Shown one piece after another: positions 27,256-37,600 of a stretch of DNA of 64,000 nucleotides; positions within the stretch are counted from its first letter, which is position 1, and every line of letters begins with the position of its first letter. The stretch spans positions 2,170,001-2,234,000 of the forward strand of contig NZ_CP147520.1 of assembly GCF_037201975.1 (NCBI RefSeq), written 5' to 3'. The stretch is from Streptomyces sp. TG1A-60 (GTDB lineage: Bacteria > Actinomycetota > Actinomycetes > Streptomycetales > Streptomycetaceae). Position numbers and translations under genes: made by a program. The notes beneath the pieces are model-generated. The model was not told where the DNA came from. It saw nothing but the letters and a program-made list of their open reading frames with translations, and searched no databases.

Positions 27256-28209
27256 TTACTCCCCCGCGTACGCCCCGATCAGCTCCCGGCATTTCTTCAC
27301 GTCCTCCCCCATGGCCACGAGCAGCGCGTCCAGGGAGTCGAACTTCGCCTGTCCGCGCACGAAGGCGAGGAACTCGACGGCGACATGGAGGCCGTAGAGG
27401 TCAAGGCCGACGCGGTCGATGGCATACGCCTCGACCGTGCGCTCGGTACCGTCGAACTGCGGGTTCGTGCCGACGGAGATCGCGGCCGGCATGGCCTCGC
27501 CCTCGACGTGCAGCCAGCCGGCGTAGACGCCGTCGGCGGGGATCGCGGTGTGCGGGAGTGTCTCGACGTTGGCCGTGGGGAAGCCCAGCTCGCGCCCGCG
27601 CTGGGCGCCGCGTACGACGACGCCCTCGACGCGGTGCGGGCGGCCCAGGGTCTCACGCGCGCCCTCGACGTCGCCCTCGGCGACCAGCCGCCGGGTCAGC
27701 GTCGAGGAGAACGGCCGGCCCCCGCCCGCCTCACCGGTGACGAACAGGTCGACGACCTCGACGTCGAAGTCGTACGTCTTGCCCTGCTCGGCCAGGAACG
27801 CCACGTCACCCGCGGCCTTGTGGCCGAAGCGGAAGTTGGGGCCCTCGACGACCGCCTTGGCGTGCAGCCTGTCGACCAGGACCTTGCCCACGAAGTCGGC
27901 CGGGGACAGCCGAGAGAACTCCTTTGTGAAGGGCAGGATCAGGACCGCGTCCACGCCCAGCTCCGCCATCAGTTCGGCACGGCGGTGGTGCGGGGCGAGC
28001 AGCGGGGGGTGGCTGCCGGGGCGCAGGACCTCGCTGGGGTGCGGGTCGAAGGTGACGGCGACGGAAGGGACGCTCAGCTCACGGGCGCGGTCCACCGCGT
28101 GCCGGAGGATCAGCTGGTGCCCGCGGTGCACCCCGTCGTAGGAACCGATGGTGACGACGCTGCGCCCCCAGTCCTCGGGGATGCCCTCCAAGCCACGCCA
28201 GCGCTGCAC
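27256..28209 (-). CDS. ribF: Bifunctional riboflavin kinase / FAD synthetase
   Basis: 317 aa. The N-terminal nucleotidyltransferase has SVVTIGSYDGVHRGHQLIL, a version of the GxFDGxHxGH motif, and makes FAD from FMN. The C-terminal riboflavin kinase half has GRELGFPTANVETLPH and the substrate-loop residues GVYAGWL. The GTG at 28209 has GAGGAG about 8 nt upstream and gives the normal start VQRWRGLEGIPEDWG. It is soluble and cytosolic, monocistronic, and ends just before the microsatellite. No FMN riboswitch is visible upstream. Confidence 0.95.
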   Translation of the reverse strand: MQRWRGLEGIPEDWGRSVVTIGSYDGVHRGHQLILRHAVDRARELSVPSVAVTFDPHPSEVLRPGSHPPLLAPHHRRAELMAELGVDAVLILPFTKEFSRLSPADFVGKVLVDRLHAKAVVEGPNFRFGHKAAGDVAFLAEQGKTYDFDVEVVDLFVTGEAGGGRPFSSTLTRRLVAEGDVEGARETLGRPHRVEGVVVRGAQRGRELGFPTANVETLPHTAIPADGVYAGWLHVEGEAMPAAISVGTNPQFDGTERTVEAYAIDRVGLDLYGLHVAVEFLAFVRGQAKFDSLDALLVAMGEDVKKCRELIGAYAGE

Positions 28210-28410
28210 TGTGACCGCTCCTCGTCGAACCCGTGTCCGTGGTTGCCTCATACGCAGGTCTAAGGGTGCCATGCCCGATGCCTTCGGCCCGCATCGGCAT
28301 CCGGGCTGTGACCCGGAGCACGGACGCGTTCCACCCCACGGACGCGCCCCACGGCGTACGCCCCGCCCCCTCCCAACACCCCAGCGCGCACGCCCCGCCC
28401 TCCCAAGGCC

Positions 28411-31400
28411 TCACGCGGGGACCCGCGCCTCCGGCGCCCCCGCCAGGTTCTCGATCATCCGGCGGGTGCTCGGCCCGACCACCGCCGCCCACTCCTGTGG
28501 CGTGCCACTGAGCCAGTCGGCCACCAGCCCCGCGAAGCCGGGGACATGGCGGGCCAGGTCGACGAGCGCCCCGTCGAAACGGGTGGCCCCCTCGGGTGTA
28601 CGGACCAGAAGCGTCCCGACCCGGTGGACCAGCCCCCGGGTGTCCCCGATGTCCGCCCCCCGTTCTTCCGGACCGTCTCCGGCACCGCGCGCGGCAGCCG
28701 CCCGCAGCAGCGCGTCGAGGACGGACGGATCCCGCTCGGTCGCCATCAGGAGGTCGAGCAGTTCGCGCCGCAGCGGGCCCGACGCGGTGGTGCCGGGCTC
28801 GGCGAAGACCGCCGCGAGGGCCGCCCTCACCTGGACGGGACCGTCCGCGATGAGCCAGCTGATCATCGGGAACAGCACGGCGCGGGTGCCCGGACCATGC
28901 TCCAGCCGCCGGTCCACGTACACGGCCACGTGCCCGGCCACCTCGGGGCGCTGTGCGACGACCTCCCGGACGAGGGTGGTGACGCGGCGCGCGAGGCCGG
29001 GCGTGGTGACCTCGGCGAGCGTGCGCAGGGCCTCCCCGTCGGAGCCGTCGGCGCCCGGTGTCCGCAGCCGGGCGCGGAAGGCGTCGAGGACCGGGGCGGG
29101 GTGGGTGGCGAGGGCGGTGACCAGGTCGCTCGCGGGCAGTTGCGGGTCACCCGCCGCGAAGCGTTCCAGCGCCTGCGGCAGATACCGGGACCTGGTCCGC
29201 GGATCGCGTACGAGCAGGGCCAGCGCCCGGCTGTGCAGGGTGACGTCGGCGGGGCGGCCGAGGAGGGCGAGGGCCGCGTAGCGGAGCAGTGCGCGGTCGG
29301 GCTCCGTACGCACGTGCGGTGCGGTCCGCAGGCCGTGCGCCAGCGCCGCGACCCGCCGGGCCGGCCGCTCGTCGTGGGCCCACCGGTCCACGGCCCGGCA
29401 CACCGCCGACGGTTCCTCCTCGGCGAGCACGGCGAGCAGTTCGTCGCCCCGCCTGTGCGCGCTGTCGACCAGCGCCTCGGTCAGGTAGTCCAGAGCGCAC
29501 CGCCGATGTGTGTGCAGCAGCGCCTGCGCGGCCGTCGCCACGGTGGCGTCGGGGGTCGCGACCAGCGGGGTGTCGTCGTGGAACCAGCGGGTGAGGTTCG
29601 GTTGTACGGCGGTGGGGTCGGCGGCGAGGAGGCGGGAGACCAGGTCCAGACAGCGGGGCCCGTCGCCGATGGCCGGGTCGGCTACGACCAGGCGTCGCAG
29701 CAGGTCGAACCGTTCCGCCTCGGGCAGCGGCAGCGCCGCCCAGAGGGCCGGCCCGAACTCCCCCGGCACACCCCGGCCCTGGCCCCGCCAGGCCCCGATC
29801 CGCTCGGTGAGGAACCGCAGCACCCGGGTGTACGGCGTCGCGTCGGGCACCCGCAGCAGCACCTCGGCCAGGAGGTGGGTGGCCCACCAGGTCGGGTCGT
29901 CGGGTGCCGGGGCGCCCGGCGGCAGCAGTGCGTCGAGGGCGTCGATCAACTCCTCCAGGCGCACGGCGAGTTCGGTGGGACCCTGTTGCCGGCCGAGGAG
30001 GAGCAGCGCGTGGACGACGGGGCCGATGCGGTGGCGGGGCACGGGGAGGTCGCGGGTGGCCCGGCGGGCGTGTCGGCGGACGCGGGCCCCCGCCGGCATC
30101 GTGCCCCAGCCCCGCCGCGCCTCGGCCTGCGCGACCCAGCCCCGGTGCACCAGCGCGTGCAGCGCCGCGTCGAGATCCAGGTGGGCGCCCTGGATCCAGT
30201 CGGCCAGTTCCTCGTGGGCGAAGCGGTAGCCGTCGCCCGCCGGGACGAGCAGCCCTTCGGTGAGCACGGCCGAGGCCCAGCCCGTGGTCCCGCCGAGCCT
30301 CCGCCCCGGCACCGGCCCCCATGGGAAGACCGCTTCGAACGCCGCCCGGTCCAGCTCCCCCTGTCCGGGTCCGAGACACCGCCTTGCCGCCTCGTGCACC
30401 TGCCCGGAGACCTGCGCCGCGAGCCGCCGTACGGCCGTCCCCCGCACCCCGTTCACCGCGGCGAGCCGCACGGCGACGCGCAAGCACATCAGATCCAGCT
30501 GGGCGGCCAGCACCTCGTCCCGGTCCGGCCGCCCCGGAGCCTCGGCGGGAGTTCCCACCACCCCAAGGACACCTCCGCCCGCCCCGCTCCCGTCGGGCGG
30601 GCCGGCGAGGGCGCCATCCTCGCCGGGCCGCCCGTCCGGACCCGACGGCAGCGCCGCCCGCACCTCGGAGAGGAGGCGCAGGGTGAGCGGATGCCGGGCG
30701 TCGGCGCCGGAGAGCGCGTCCTCCGGAATCCCGTACCGCAGCCGGGCCCGCCGCGCCTCGTCCTCGCTCAGGTCGCCCAGCCGCACACAAGCGGGCAGCA
30801 GTTCCCCCTCCTCGGCCGGCGCGCTCCCGTGCAACAGCTCCGGCGGGAACCGCGCCCCGGCCCGCTCCCAGTACTCGGCACGGCAGGCCACCACGAGCCG
30901 CGCCCCGTTCGCCCGCAGCCAGTCGGCCGTCCCGGCGGTCCACTCGGCCAGCCGGTGCGCGAGCGTGGGAGGCATCTCCTCGGGTCCGTCGAGAAGCAGC
31001 AGCATCGGCCGCCCCTCCTCCGCCGCGAACCGGGCCAGCCGCTCCGGCCGGATGTCCCCCAACTCCCCTTCGTACCGCCCGGGAAGGGGAGGCGACGGCC
31101 GCTCGAACCCTCCGGGAAGCCCTCCAGCAGCGCTCGACGTACCCAAGGCGCCGTCGACGTCCGAGGCGGCCCACCCGTCCGACGTCGCAGATCCGCCAGA
31201 CGTCGCAGACGCGGCAGACGCGGCCGACCCGCACGAGTGGGCGAGCGCACCCGAAGCGGTGGGCGCGCCCGGAGCCTTGGAAGCGGCAGCCGAAGCGCAC
31301 ATCCCGGAGGCCGCCACGATCCGTCCCGCACGCTCCAGCGCCCGCCGCGCCGCGTCCCCGACGGACGCGTCGTCGGCCAGGAGGTCGGCGCCGCGCAGCC

Positions 31401-32304
31401 ACAGCGTGGGCGCGGGCTCGGGGCCCCGGCCGCGCCGGGCGGCCAGGGCGGCGAGTTCCGTCGTACGGCCGCTGCCGGGGGCGCCGACGAGACCGAGGAC
31501 CGTGGCCGGGCCGTCGGCGAAGGCGGCGAACTCCCTGACGGCGTCGACCCGTTGGACAGGCTCGGCACCGGCCCCCGTGCTCGCCCCCGGCCCGTCCGAG
31601 CCCACGGTGGTGGCCGTGAGCTCCAACACCCCGGCCAGATTCAGGTCGGTCCCGTACGCGGGCACGGTCGCCGCGTTGCGCGCGAGGAGTTCGGCCAGCG
31701 GCTGCTCGGCCCGCCACCCCCGCAGGGGTACGGCGAAGCCGGTGGCCCGGTGCTGTGCCTCCAGTGCCGTACCGAGCACGCCCACCACGGCACCCGTGGT
31801 CATGTCGAGCACGGGTCCCCCGGCCGCTCCCCCGCCCGGCCGCAGTGCCTCGCGCCCCGCTGTCCCGATCGCCAACTCCAGGGCACCGCACAGCAGATGG
31901 AAACCGTCGGTCGCGGTGTACGTGACGTCCGCCGTGCCCAGCACCCGGGCCTCGCGCCAGCCGCCGGCCGCGATGCTCACGTACGCGCCCGTCTCGACGT
32001 CGTCCCGCAGGGCGAAGGGCAGCGGGTCCACGCACAGCCCCTCGGTGCGGATGAGCGCGAGATCGAGCGTGGGCAGCGGGGTCACCGCGTCGGAGGACAC
32101 CACACAGGTCCGCTCCCCGGCCGCGTGCAGCACGATCCGGGCCTGCCCGTCCACCGCCTCGTGGCTGGTGACGAGCGTGCCCTGGTGATCGGCCACGAAG
32201 CCGGTGCCACGCGGTCGTCCCGCCAGGTCGCCGACCCGCACCAGGACTTCGTCCCGCGCCGCCCGACAGCCGTCGTCCGTTGCCCGACGGCTCCGTACCG
32301 TCAT
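28411..32304 (-). CDS. Trypsin-like / STAND-type NTPase fusion protein with degenerate active sites
   Basis: 1297 aa from ATG 32304 (GGGGAGG upstream). Residues ~15-200 are a trypsin-like fold: a His region (TLVTSHEAVDG) and an Asp strand (PTLDLALIRTEG) are present. The expected GxSGGP is GGGAAGGPVLD, with Ala in place of the nucleophile Ser. A NACHT/STAND-like NTPase follows (~270-560) with Walker A-like GAPGSGRTT, where Arg replaces the usual Lys, and Walker B LLLLDGPEEMPP. An Ala/Ser/Gly-rich insert lies between them. The C-terminal ~650 residues are helical-repeat-like. The architecture resembles protease-NTPase conflict or signalling proteins. It sits between ribF and truB, apparently monocistronic. 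Confidence 0.8.
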   Translation of the reverse strand: MTVRSRRATDDGCRAARDEVLVRVGDLAGRPRGTGFVADHQGTLVTSHEAVDGQARIVLHAAGERTCVVSSDAVTPLPTLDLALIRTEGLCVDPLPFALRDDVETGAYVSIAAGGWREARVLGTADVTYTATDGFHLLCGALELAIGTAGREALRPGGGAAGGPVLDMTTGAVVGVLGTALEAQHRATGFAVPLRGWRAEQPLAELLARNAATVPAYGTDLNLAGVLELTATTVGSDGPGASTGAGAEPVQRVDAVREFAAFADGPATVLGLVGAPGSGRTTELAALAARRGRGPEPAPTLWLRGADLLADDASVGDAARRALERAGRIVAASGMCASAAASKAPGAPTASGALAHSCGSAASAASATSGGSATSDGWAASDVDGALGTSSAAGGLPGGFERPSPPLPGRYEGELGDIRPERLARFAAEEGRPMLLLLDGPEEMPPTLAHRLAEWTAGTADWLRANGARLVVACRAEYWERAGARFPPELLHGSAPAEEGELLPACVRLGDLSEDEARRARLRYGIPEDALSGADARHPLTLRLLSEVRAALPSGPDGRPGEDGALAGPPDGSGAGGGVLGVVGTPAEAPGRPDRDEVLAAQLDLMCLRVAVRLAAVNGVRGTAVRRLAAQVSGQVHEAARRCLGPGQGELDRAAFEAVFPWGPVPGRRLGGTTGWASAVLTEGLLVPAGDGYRFAHEELADWIQGAHLDLDAALHALVHRGWVAQAEARRGWGTMPAGARVRRHARRATRDLPVPRHRIGPVVHALLLLGRQQGPTELAVRLEELIDALDALLPPGAPAPDDPTWWATHLLAEVLLRVPDATPYTRVLRFLTERIGAWRGQGRGVPGEFGPALWAALPLPEAERFDLLRRLVVADPAIGDGPRCLDLVSRLLAADPTAVQPNLTRWFHDDTPLVATPDATVATAAQALLHTHRRCALDYLTEALVDSAHRRGDELLAVLAEEEPSAVCRAVDRWAHDERPARRVAALAHGLRTAPHVRTEPDRALLRYAALALLGRPADVTLHSRALALLVRDPRTRSRYLPQALERFAAGDPQLPASDLVTALATHPAPVLDAFRARLRTPGADGSDGEALRTLAEVTTPGLARRVTTLVREVVAQRPEVAGHVAVYVDRRLEHGPGTRAVLFPMISWLIADGPVQVRAALAAVFAEPGTTASGPLRRELLDLLMATERDPSVLDALLRAAAARGAGDGPEERGADIGDTRGLVHRVGTLLVRTPEGATRFDGALVDLARHVPGFAGLVADWLSGTPQEWAAVVGPSTRRMIENLAGAPEARVPA

Positions 32305-32692
32305 TCCTGACCTCCCCGTCGTACCTCTGTCACGACGGTAGGCACGTGAAGACCAGCAGAACAGATCGCTCGGCGAACGCGCCCCCTTCCGCTCCCTCGG
32401 TTCACTCCGAGCGCCCGCACGAAGGGGTGAATAGCCCCGAGCGGATGGATACACCTCTGAGTGGGGGAACCGAGGGGGCCGTGGAGCGGCGGGAACAGCG
32501 AGCCCCGCCGCTCCGCTGGGCTGAGCCGATCGACGCCGGGTGCCTCCGGCCCCGGCCGGGCCAGGGGCTACGCCCCCGGGGACCCCCGCGTGAGAGATCG
32601 GCGGGACAAGGCTGTGTGGCGGGTGCGGGTGGTGTGTGGCTGATCGCGCAGTTCCCCGCGCCCCTGAGGATCACGAGGCTACGCCCCGGCTT
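32305..32692. other. Intergenic region with inverted repeats and a dispersed repeat copy
   Basis: 388 bases with no credible gene. GC-rich complementary segments around 32549-32583 (GGCCCCGGCCGGGC facing CCCCCGGGG) can fold and may terminate truB transcription. A divergent copy of the intergenic repeat family lies at 32617-32668. Confidence 0.5.
32617..32668 (+). repeat. Dispersed intergenic repeat, divergent copy
   Basis: It contains GTGGCTGATCGCGC and CCCCGCGCCCCTGA, shared with the copies at 51871 and elsewhere, but here the middle CGGCGGAGCCGCA part is replaced by AGTT. Confidence 0.6.
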
Positions 32693-33607
32693 TCAACCGA
32701 AGATCGCCAGACTCCTCGCCTTGCCCTTCTGGCTCTCCACCAGGGCCAGAAAGCCCCCGGTGGAGTCGAAGACCGCGACGGCCCCCCGGCCGGCGTACTC
32801 CTCGGGCATCTCCAGCCGCACCCCGTTCAGCAGCAGCCGCGCCCGCCGGTCGTCCACGTCCCAGCGCGGGAACGCGGCCTCGGCGGCCTCGGCGACCGGC
32901 ATCACGGTCAGCTCCTCCTGGAGCTGGTCGAGGGTCCGGGCGGAGTCCAGCTTGTACGGCCCCACACGCGTCCGGCGCAGCGCGGTGAGGTGACCGCCCA
33001 CGCCCAGGCCGGCGCCCAGATCGCGGGCGAGGGCCCGGATGTACGTCCCGGAGGAGCACACGACCGACACCACCAGGTCGAGGACCGGGGTGCCGTCCTC
33101 GGCGACCGCGTCCCGCACGTCGTACACCGCGAAGGAGGAGATGGTGACCTGCCTGGCGGGGATCTCGAAGTCCTCGCCGTCCCTGGCCCGCTTGTACGAC
33201 CGCACGCCGTCGATCTTGATGGCGCTGACCTTGGACGGCACCTGCATGATCTCGCCGGTCAGCTTGGCGACACCGGCCTCGACGGCGTCGCGGGTGACCT
33301 TCGACGCGTCGACCGACGCCGTGATCTCGCCCTCCGCGTCGTCGGTGAGCGTCGTCTGCCCGAGCCGGACGGTCCCCAGGTACTCCTTCTCCGTGAGCGC
33401 GAGGTGACCGAGCAGTTTGGTCGCCTTCTCCACGCCCAGGACGAGCACCCCGGTGGCCATGGGGTCGAGCGTCCCCGCGTGCCCGACCCGGCGGGTTCTG
33501 GCGATGCCCCGCATCTTGGCGACGACGTCGTGCGAAGTGAAGCCCGACGGCTTGTCGACGATGACAAGGCCGTCGGGCGTCGTGTTCTTCTGGCGCTGCT
33601 GGGTCAT
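32693..33607 (-). CDS. truB: tRNA pseudouridine(55) synthase TruB
   Basis: 304 aa. Motifs include VDKPSGFTSHDVVAKMR, the catalytic-Asp motif GHAGTLDPMATGVLVLG, the VPSKVSAIKIDGVRSYKRAR loop and CSSGTYIRALARDLG. It converts U55 of the T-loop of tRNA to pseudouridine. It overlaps the end of rbfA by 4 nt (ATGA), so it is coupled to it, and is the last gene of the rimP-nusA-infB operon. Confidence 0.97.
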   Translation of the reverse strand: MTQQRQKNTTPDGLVIVDKPSGFTSHDVVAKMRGIARTRRVGHAGTLDPMATGVLVLGVEKATKLLGHLALTEKEYLGTVRLGQTTLTDDAEGEITASVDASKVTRDAVEAGVAKLTGEIMQVPSKVSAIKIDGVRSYKRARDGEDFEIPARQVTISSFAVYDVRDAVAEDGTPVLDLVVSVVCSSGTYIRALARDLGAGLGVGGHLTALRRTRVGPYKLDSARTLDQLQEELTVMPVAEAAEAAFPRWDVDDRRARLLLNGVRLEMPEEYAGRGAVAVFDSTGGFLALVESQKGKARSLAIFG

Positions 33608-34056
33608 TCGGCGGCGTCGTCCCCGTCCTCGTCCTCGTCCGGCTTGCGGTACGGGTCGGCTTCACCGGCGTACTTCGCCCCCGAGGCGCTCTCGCGCACC
33701 TTGGCGTCCGAGGCCCGCGCCTTGTCGAGGAGGTCATCGATGGTCTTGGCGGTGTCCGGGAGGGCGTCGGCCACGAAGGTGAGGGTCGGCGTGAACTTCA
33801 CACCCGCGGCACGGCCGACCTCGGAACGGAGGACTCCCTTGGCGCTCTCCAGTCCCGCGGCGGCAGCCGCCCGCTCCTCGTCGTCCCCGTACACCGTGTA
33901 GAAGACGGTCGCCTCCCGCAGGTCCCCGGTCACCCGGGTGTCCGTGATGGTGACGTGTGAGCCGAGCCGCGGGTCCTTGATCCCACGCAGCAGCTTCTGG
34001 GCCACCACCTCTCGGATGAGGTCCGCCAGCCTCTTGGCACGCGCGTTGTCGGCCAC
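33604..34056 (-). CDS. rbfA: 30S ribosome-binding factor RbfA
   Basis: 150 aa with a KH-like core (ADLIREVVAQKLLRGIKDPR, VTITDTRVTGDLREATVFYT, RSEVGRAAGVKFTPTLTFV) and an acidic C-terminal tail typical of actinobacteria. RbfA aids late 30S maturation and 16S 5'-end processing. It follows the DUF503 gene by 45 nt and is coupled to truB. Confidence 0.96.
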   Translation of the reverse strand: MADNARAKRLADLIREVVAQKLLRGIKDPRLGSHVTITDTRVTGDLREATVFYTVYGDDEERAAAAAGLESAKGVLRSEVGRAAGVKFTPTLTFVADALPDTAKTIDDLLDKARASDAKVRESASGAKYAGEADPYRKPDEDEDGDDAAE

Positions 34057-34101
34057 TGGTCCGTCTCCTAGCTCTTTCTACGTTTGCTGATCACTGCTCG
34101 G

Positions 34102-34395
34102 TCAGTCGTCGTCACCGTGGAGACGGCGTCTCACCGAGAGCAGTTCCACCTCGGGGCGTCCCGCGACCAGCCGCTCGCACCGGTCCAGTACGTCGGTCAG
34201 ATGCCCCGTGTCACCCGAGACCACCGCCAGCCCGATCCCGGCCCGGCGGTGCAGATCCATGTGCTCGACCTCCGCCACACTCACAGCGAACCTGCGCTGG
34301 AGCTCGGCCACGATGGGACGGACGACAGAACGCTTCTCCTTCAGCGACCGTACGTCGCCGAGCAGGAGGTCGAAGGACAGAGTCCCCACATACAT
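34102..34395 (-). CDS. DUF503 (YlxP-like) family protein
   Basis: 97 aa (MYVGTLSFDLLLGDVRSLKEKRSVVRPI...). The motif LKEKRSVVRPIVAELQRRF with EVEHMDLHRRAGIGLAVVS matches DUF503/YlxP, a small ferredoxin-fold family that sits between infB and rbfA in many Gram-positive bacteria. YlxP has been linked to ribosome assembly. The conserved position supports the call. Confidence 0.93.
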   Translation of the reverse strand: MYVGTLSFDLLLGDVRSLKEKRSVVRPIVAELQRRFAVSVAEVEHMDLHRRAGIGLAVVSGDTGHLTDVLDRCERLVAGRPEVELLSVRRRLHGDDD

Positions 34396-34521
34396 GTGTG
34401 TATCCGGTTCACCCGCCGGTACGGGATAGATGGCCTCCCCCTGTGCCGGGCAGGAACATCAGAACCGTACAACGAAAGGCGCACAGCCTCGACGGGATTT
34501 GCTCGCGACCCCGGCCCAGGC

Positions 34522-34572
34522 GATCAGGGGCGCGGGGCTGCATCACCATGCGTCTCCGCCGCGTGGGCGCGA
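34522..34572 (-). repeat. Dispersed intergenic repeat, minus-strand copy
   Basis: Read on the minus strand it is TCGCGCCCACGCGGCGGAG, then ACGCATGGTGATGCAG and CCCCGCGCCCCTGATC. This is the same order of blocks as the copies at 40038, 46479, 47577 and 51871. It lies between the infB terminator and the DUF503 gene. Confidence 0.75.
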
Positions 34573-34609
34573 AGGGGGGCCAGGGGACGCGGCCCCAGGA
34601 ACGGCCACA

Positions 34610-34642
34610 CCGGCCGGGGGTGAGCACGTCACCCCCGGCCGG
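34610..34642 (-). terminator. Hairpin downstream of infB
   Basis: A perfect 14-bp stem, CCGGCCGGGGGTGA (34610-34623) with TCACCCCCGGCCGG (34629-34642), and a 5-nt loop, 17 nt after the infB stop. It may divide the nusA-infB transcript from DUF503-rbfA-truB. Confidence 0.87.
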
Positions 34643-34658
34643 CATGAACCACCGCTGG

Positions 34659-37600
34659 TTACGACCGCGGCTTCTCCCGCATCTCGTACGTCGCGATGAC
34701 GTCGTCGACCTTGATGTCGTTGAAGTTTCCGAGGTTGATACCACCCTCGAAGCCCTCGCGGATCTCGGTGACGTCGTCCTTGAAGCGGCGCAGACCGGAG
34801 ATGGTGAGGTTCTCCGCGATGACCTTGCCGTCGCGGACGAGACGAGCCTTGGTGTTGCGCTTGACCTCGCCCGAGCGGACCAGGACACCGGCGATGTTGC
34901 CCAGCTTGGACGACTTGAAGACCTCGCGGATCTCCGCCGTACCGAGCTCGACCTCCTCGTACTCCGGCTTGAGCATGCCCTTGAGGGCCGCCTCGATCTC
35001 CTCGATGGCCTGGTAGATCACCGAGTAGTACCGGACGTCGACGCCCTCGCGGTCCGCCATCTGCGCCGCGCGGCCCGCAGCGCGGACGTTGAAGCCGATG
35101 ACGATGGCGTCGGAGCCGGTCGCCAGGTCGATGTCCGACTCGGTGACCGCACCCACGCCGCGGTGCAGGACGCGGATGTCGACCTCTTCGCCGACGTCGA
35201 GCTGGAGCAGCGAGGACTCGAGAGCCTCCACCGAACCGGACGCGTCGCCCTTGATGATGAGGTTGAGTTCCTGCACCAGACCGGCCTTGAGGGCCTCGTC
35301 CAGGTTCTCCAGGGAGAACCGGACACCCCTGCGGGCGAAGTTGGCGTTCCGCTCACGCGCGGCACGCTTCTCGGCGATCTGACGGGCCGTACGGTCCTCG
35401 TCGACCACCAGGAAGTTGTCGCCGGCGCCCGGGACGTTGGTGAGACCGAGGACGAGGACCGGGGTCGAGGGACCCGCCTCTTCCACGTTCGCACCCTTGT
35501 CGTCGAGCATCGCGCGGACTCGGCCGTACGCGTCGCCGACCACCATGGTGTCGCCGACCCGCAGGGTGCCTCGCTGGACCAGGACGGTCGCGACGGCGCC
35601 GCGGCCGCGGTCGAGGTGGGACTCGATCGCGATGCCCTGCGCGTCCTGCTCCGGGTTGGCCCGCAGGTCGAGCGAGGCGTCCGCGGTGAGGACCACAGCC
35701 TCCAGCAGGGAGTCGATGTTCAGACCCTGCTTGGCGGAGATGTCGACGAACATCGTGTCGCCGCCGTACTCCTCGGCCACCAGACCGAACTCGGTGAGCT
35801 GACCGCGCACCTTGGTCGGGTCGGCGCCCTCGACATCGATCTTGTTGACCGCGACCACGACCGGCACACCGGCCGCCTTGGCGTGGTTCAACGCCTCGAT
35901 CGTCTGGGGCATCACACCGTCGTTGGCCGCCACCACGAGGATCGCGATGTCGGTCGACTTGGCACCACGGGCACGCATGGCGGTGAACGCCTCGTGGCCC
36001 GGGGTGTCGATGAAGGTGATCCTGCGCTCTTCGTCGTTGACGTGGGTCGCGACCTGGTACGCACCGATGTGCTGCGTGATACCGCCGGCCTCGCCCGCGA
36101 CGACGTTCGTCTTGCGGATGGTGTCGAGGAGGCGGGTCTTACCGTGGTCGACGTGACCCATGACGGTCACGACCGGCGGACGCGCGACGAGGAACTCCTC
36201 GCCACCCTCGTCCTCGCCGAACTCGATGTCGAAGGACTCGAGAAGCTCGCGGTCCTCCTCCTCCGGGCTGACGATCTCGAGGACGAAGTTCATCTCGTCC
36301 GCGAGGAGCTTCAGCGTCTCGTCGGAGACGGACTGCGTGGCAGTGACCATCTCGCCGAGGTTCATCATCACGCCGACGAGCGACGCCGGGTTGGCGCCGA
36401 TCTTCTCGGCGAAGTCGGTGAGGGACGCACCGCGCGACAGGCGGACGGACTGTCCGTTGCCGCGAGGCAGCATCACGCCGCCGACCGACGGGGCCTGCAT
36501 GGCCTCGTACTCCTGGCGCCTCTGCCGCTTCGACTTGCGACCACGACGGGCCGGACCGCCGGGACGGCCGAAGGCGCCCTGTGTGCCACCGCGGGCACCC
36601 GGACCACCGGGACGTCCGCCGAAGCCGGGACGACCGCCGCCACCGCCGAAGCCACCGCCGCCACCGGGGCCACCGGGACGACCGGCGAAACCGCCGCCAC
36701 CGCCACCGGGACGACCCGCGAAACCGCCGCCACCGCCACCGGGACGACCCGCGAAACCGCCGCCACCGCCACCGGGACGACCGGCACCGCCGCCGCCACC
36801 CGGACGACCACCGCCACCCGGACCGCGGCCACCGGGGCCACCGGGGCCACCGCCACCGGGACGCGGGCCGGCAGCGGGACGCTGCGGCATCATGCCGGGA
36901 TTCGGACGGGGGCCGCCGCCGGGACGGGGACCGCCGCCCTGCGGACGGGGCATGCCGCCCGGGGTCGGACGGGAGCCGCCCGGAGCCTGCGGACGGGGGC
37001 CTCCACCGGCACCCTGCGGACGGGGCGCCTGGCCGGGGGCCTGCGGACGCGGACCGCCCTGGGCGCCACCGGGACCACCCGGGCCACCGGGACGCGGGGC
37101 ACCACCGGGACGGGGCGCCTGCGGGCGGCCCATGCCGGTGGAGCCACCGGAGGTGAAGGGGTTGTTACCGGGACGCGGACCCGCGGGACGGGCGCCGCCC
37201 GGCTTGGGCCCACCGGCGCCGCCGGGACGCTGACCACCGGGACGCTGGCCGCGTTCCTGGCCACCGCGCTCCTGGCCACCGCGCTCCTGGCCACCGCGCT
37301 CCTGGCCGGGGCCGGCGGGACGAGCACCGGGACGCGGCGCACCCGGGCCGGGACGTGCGCCCGGACGCGGGGACGGGGCGGCCGGAGCCGACGGGGGTGC
37401 CTGGAACTCGGGCACGCTCGGGGCCGGGGAGGCCGGAGCGGGCTTCGGCGTCGGCGGCTTGGGACCCGGCGTCGGGCGCGGGCCCGGCGTGGGGGCCGCG
37501 GGCCGCTCGGCGGCGGGCGGCTTCGGCGCGGCCGGACCCGGGCGCGGGGCGGCCGGACGTGCCTGCGAGGCAGAGGGGGCCGCCGGACGTGCCGGGGCGG

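Noticed and set aside
28546..32310. Plus-strand open frame of more than 1200 codons opposite the trypsin-like/NTPase gene
   Set aside because: It is antisense to a gene with clear domains; its composition (Arg, Gly, Pro, Gln) is the usual shadow of high third-position GC, and it has no recognisable motif.
36600..37310. CRISPR-like or regulatory repeat array
   Set aside because: The repeats are in frame inside infB and encode a low-complexity linker.
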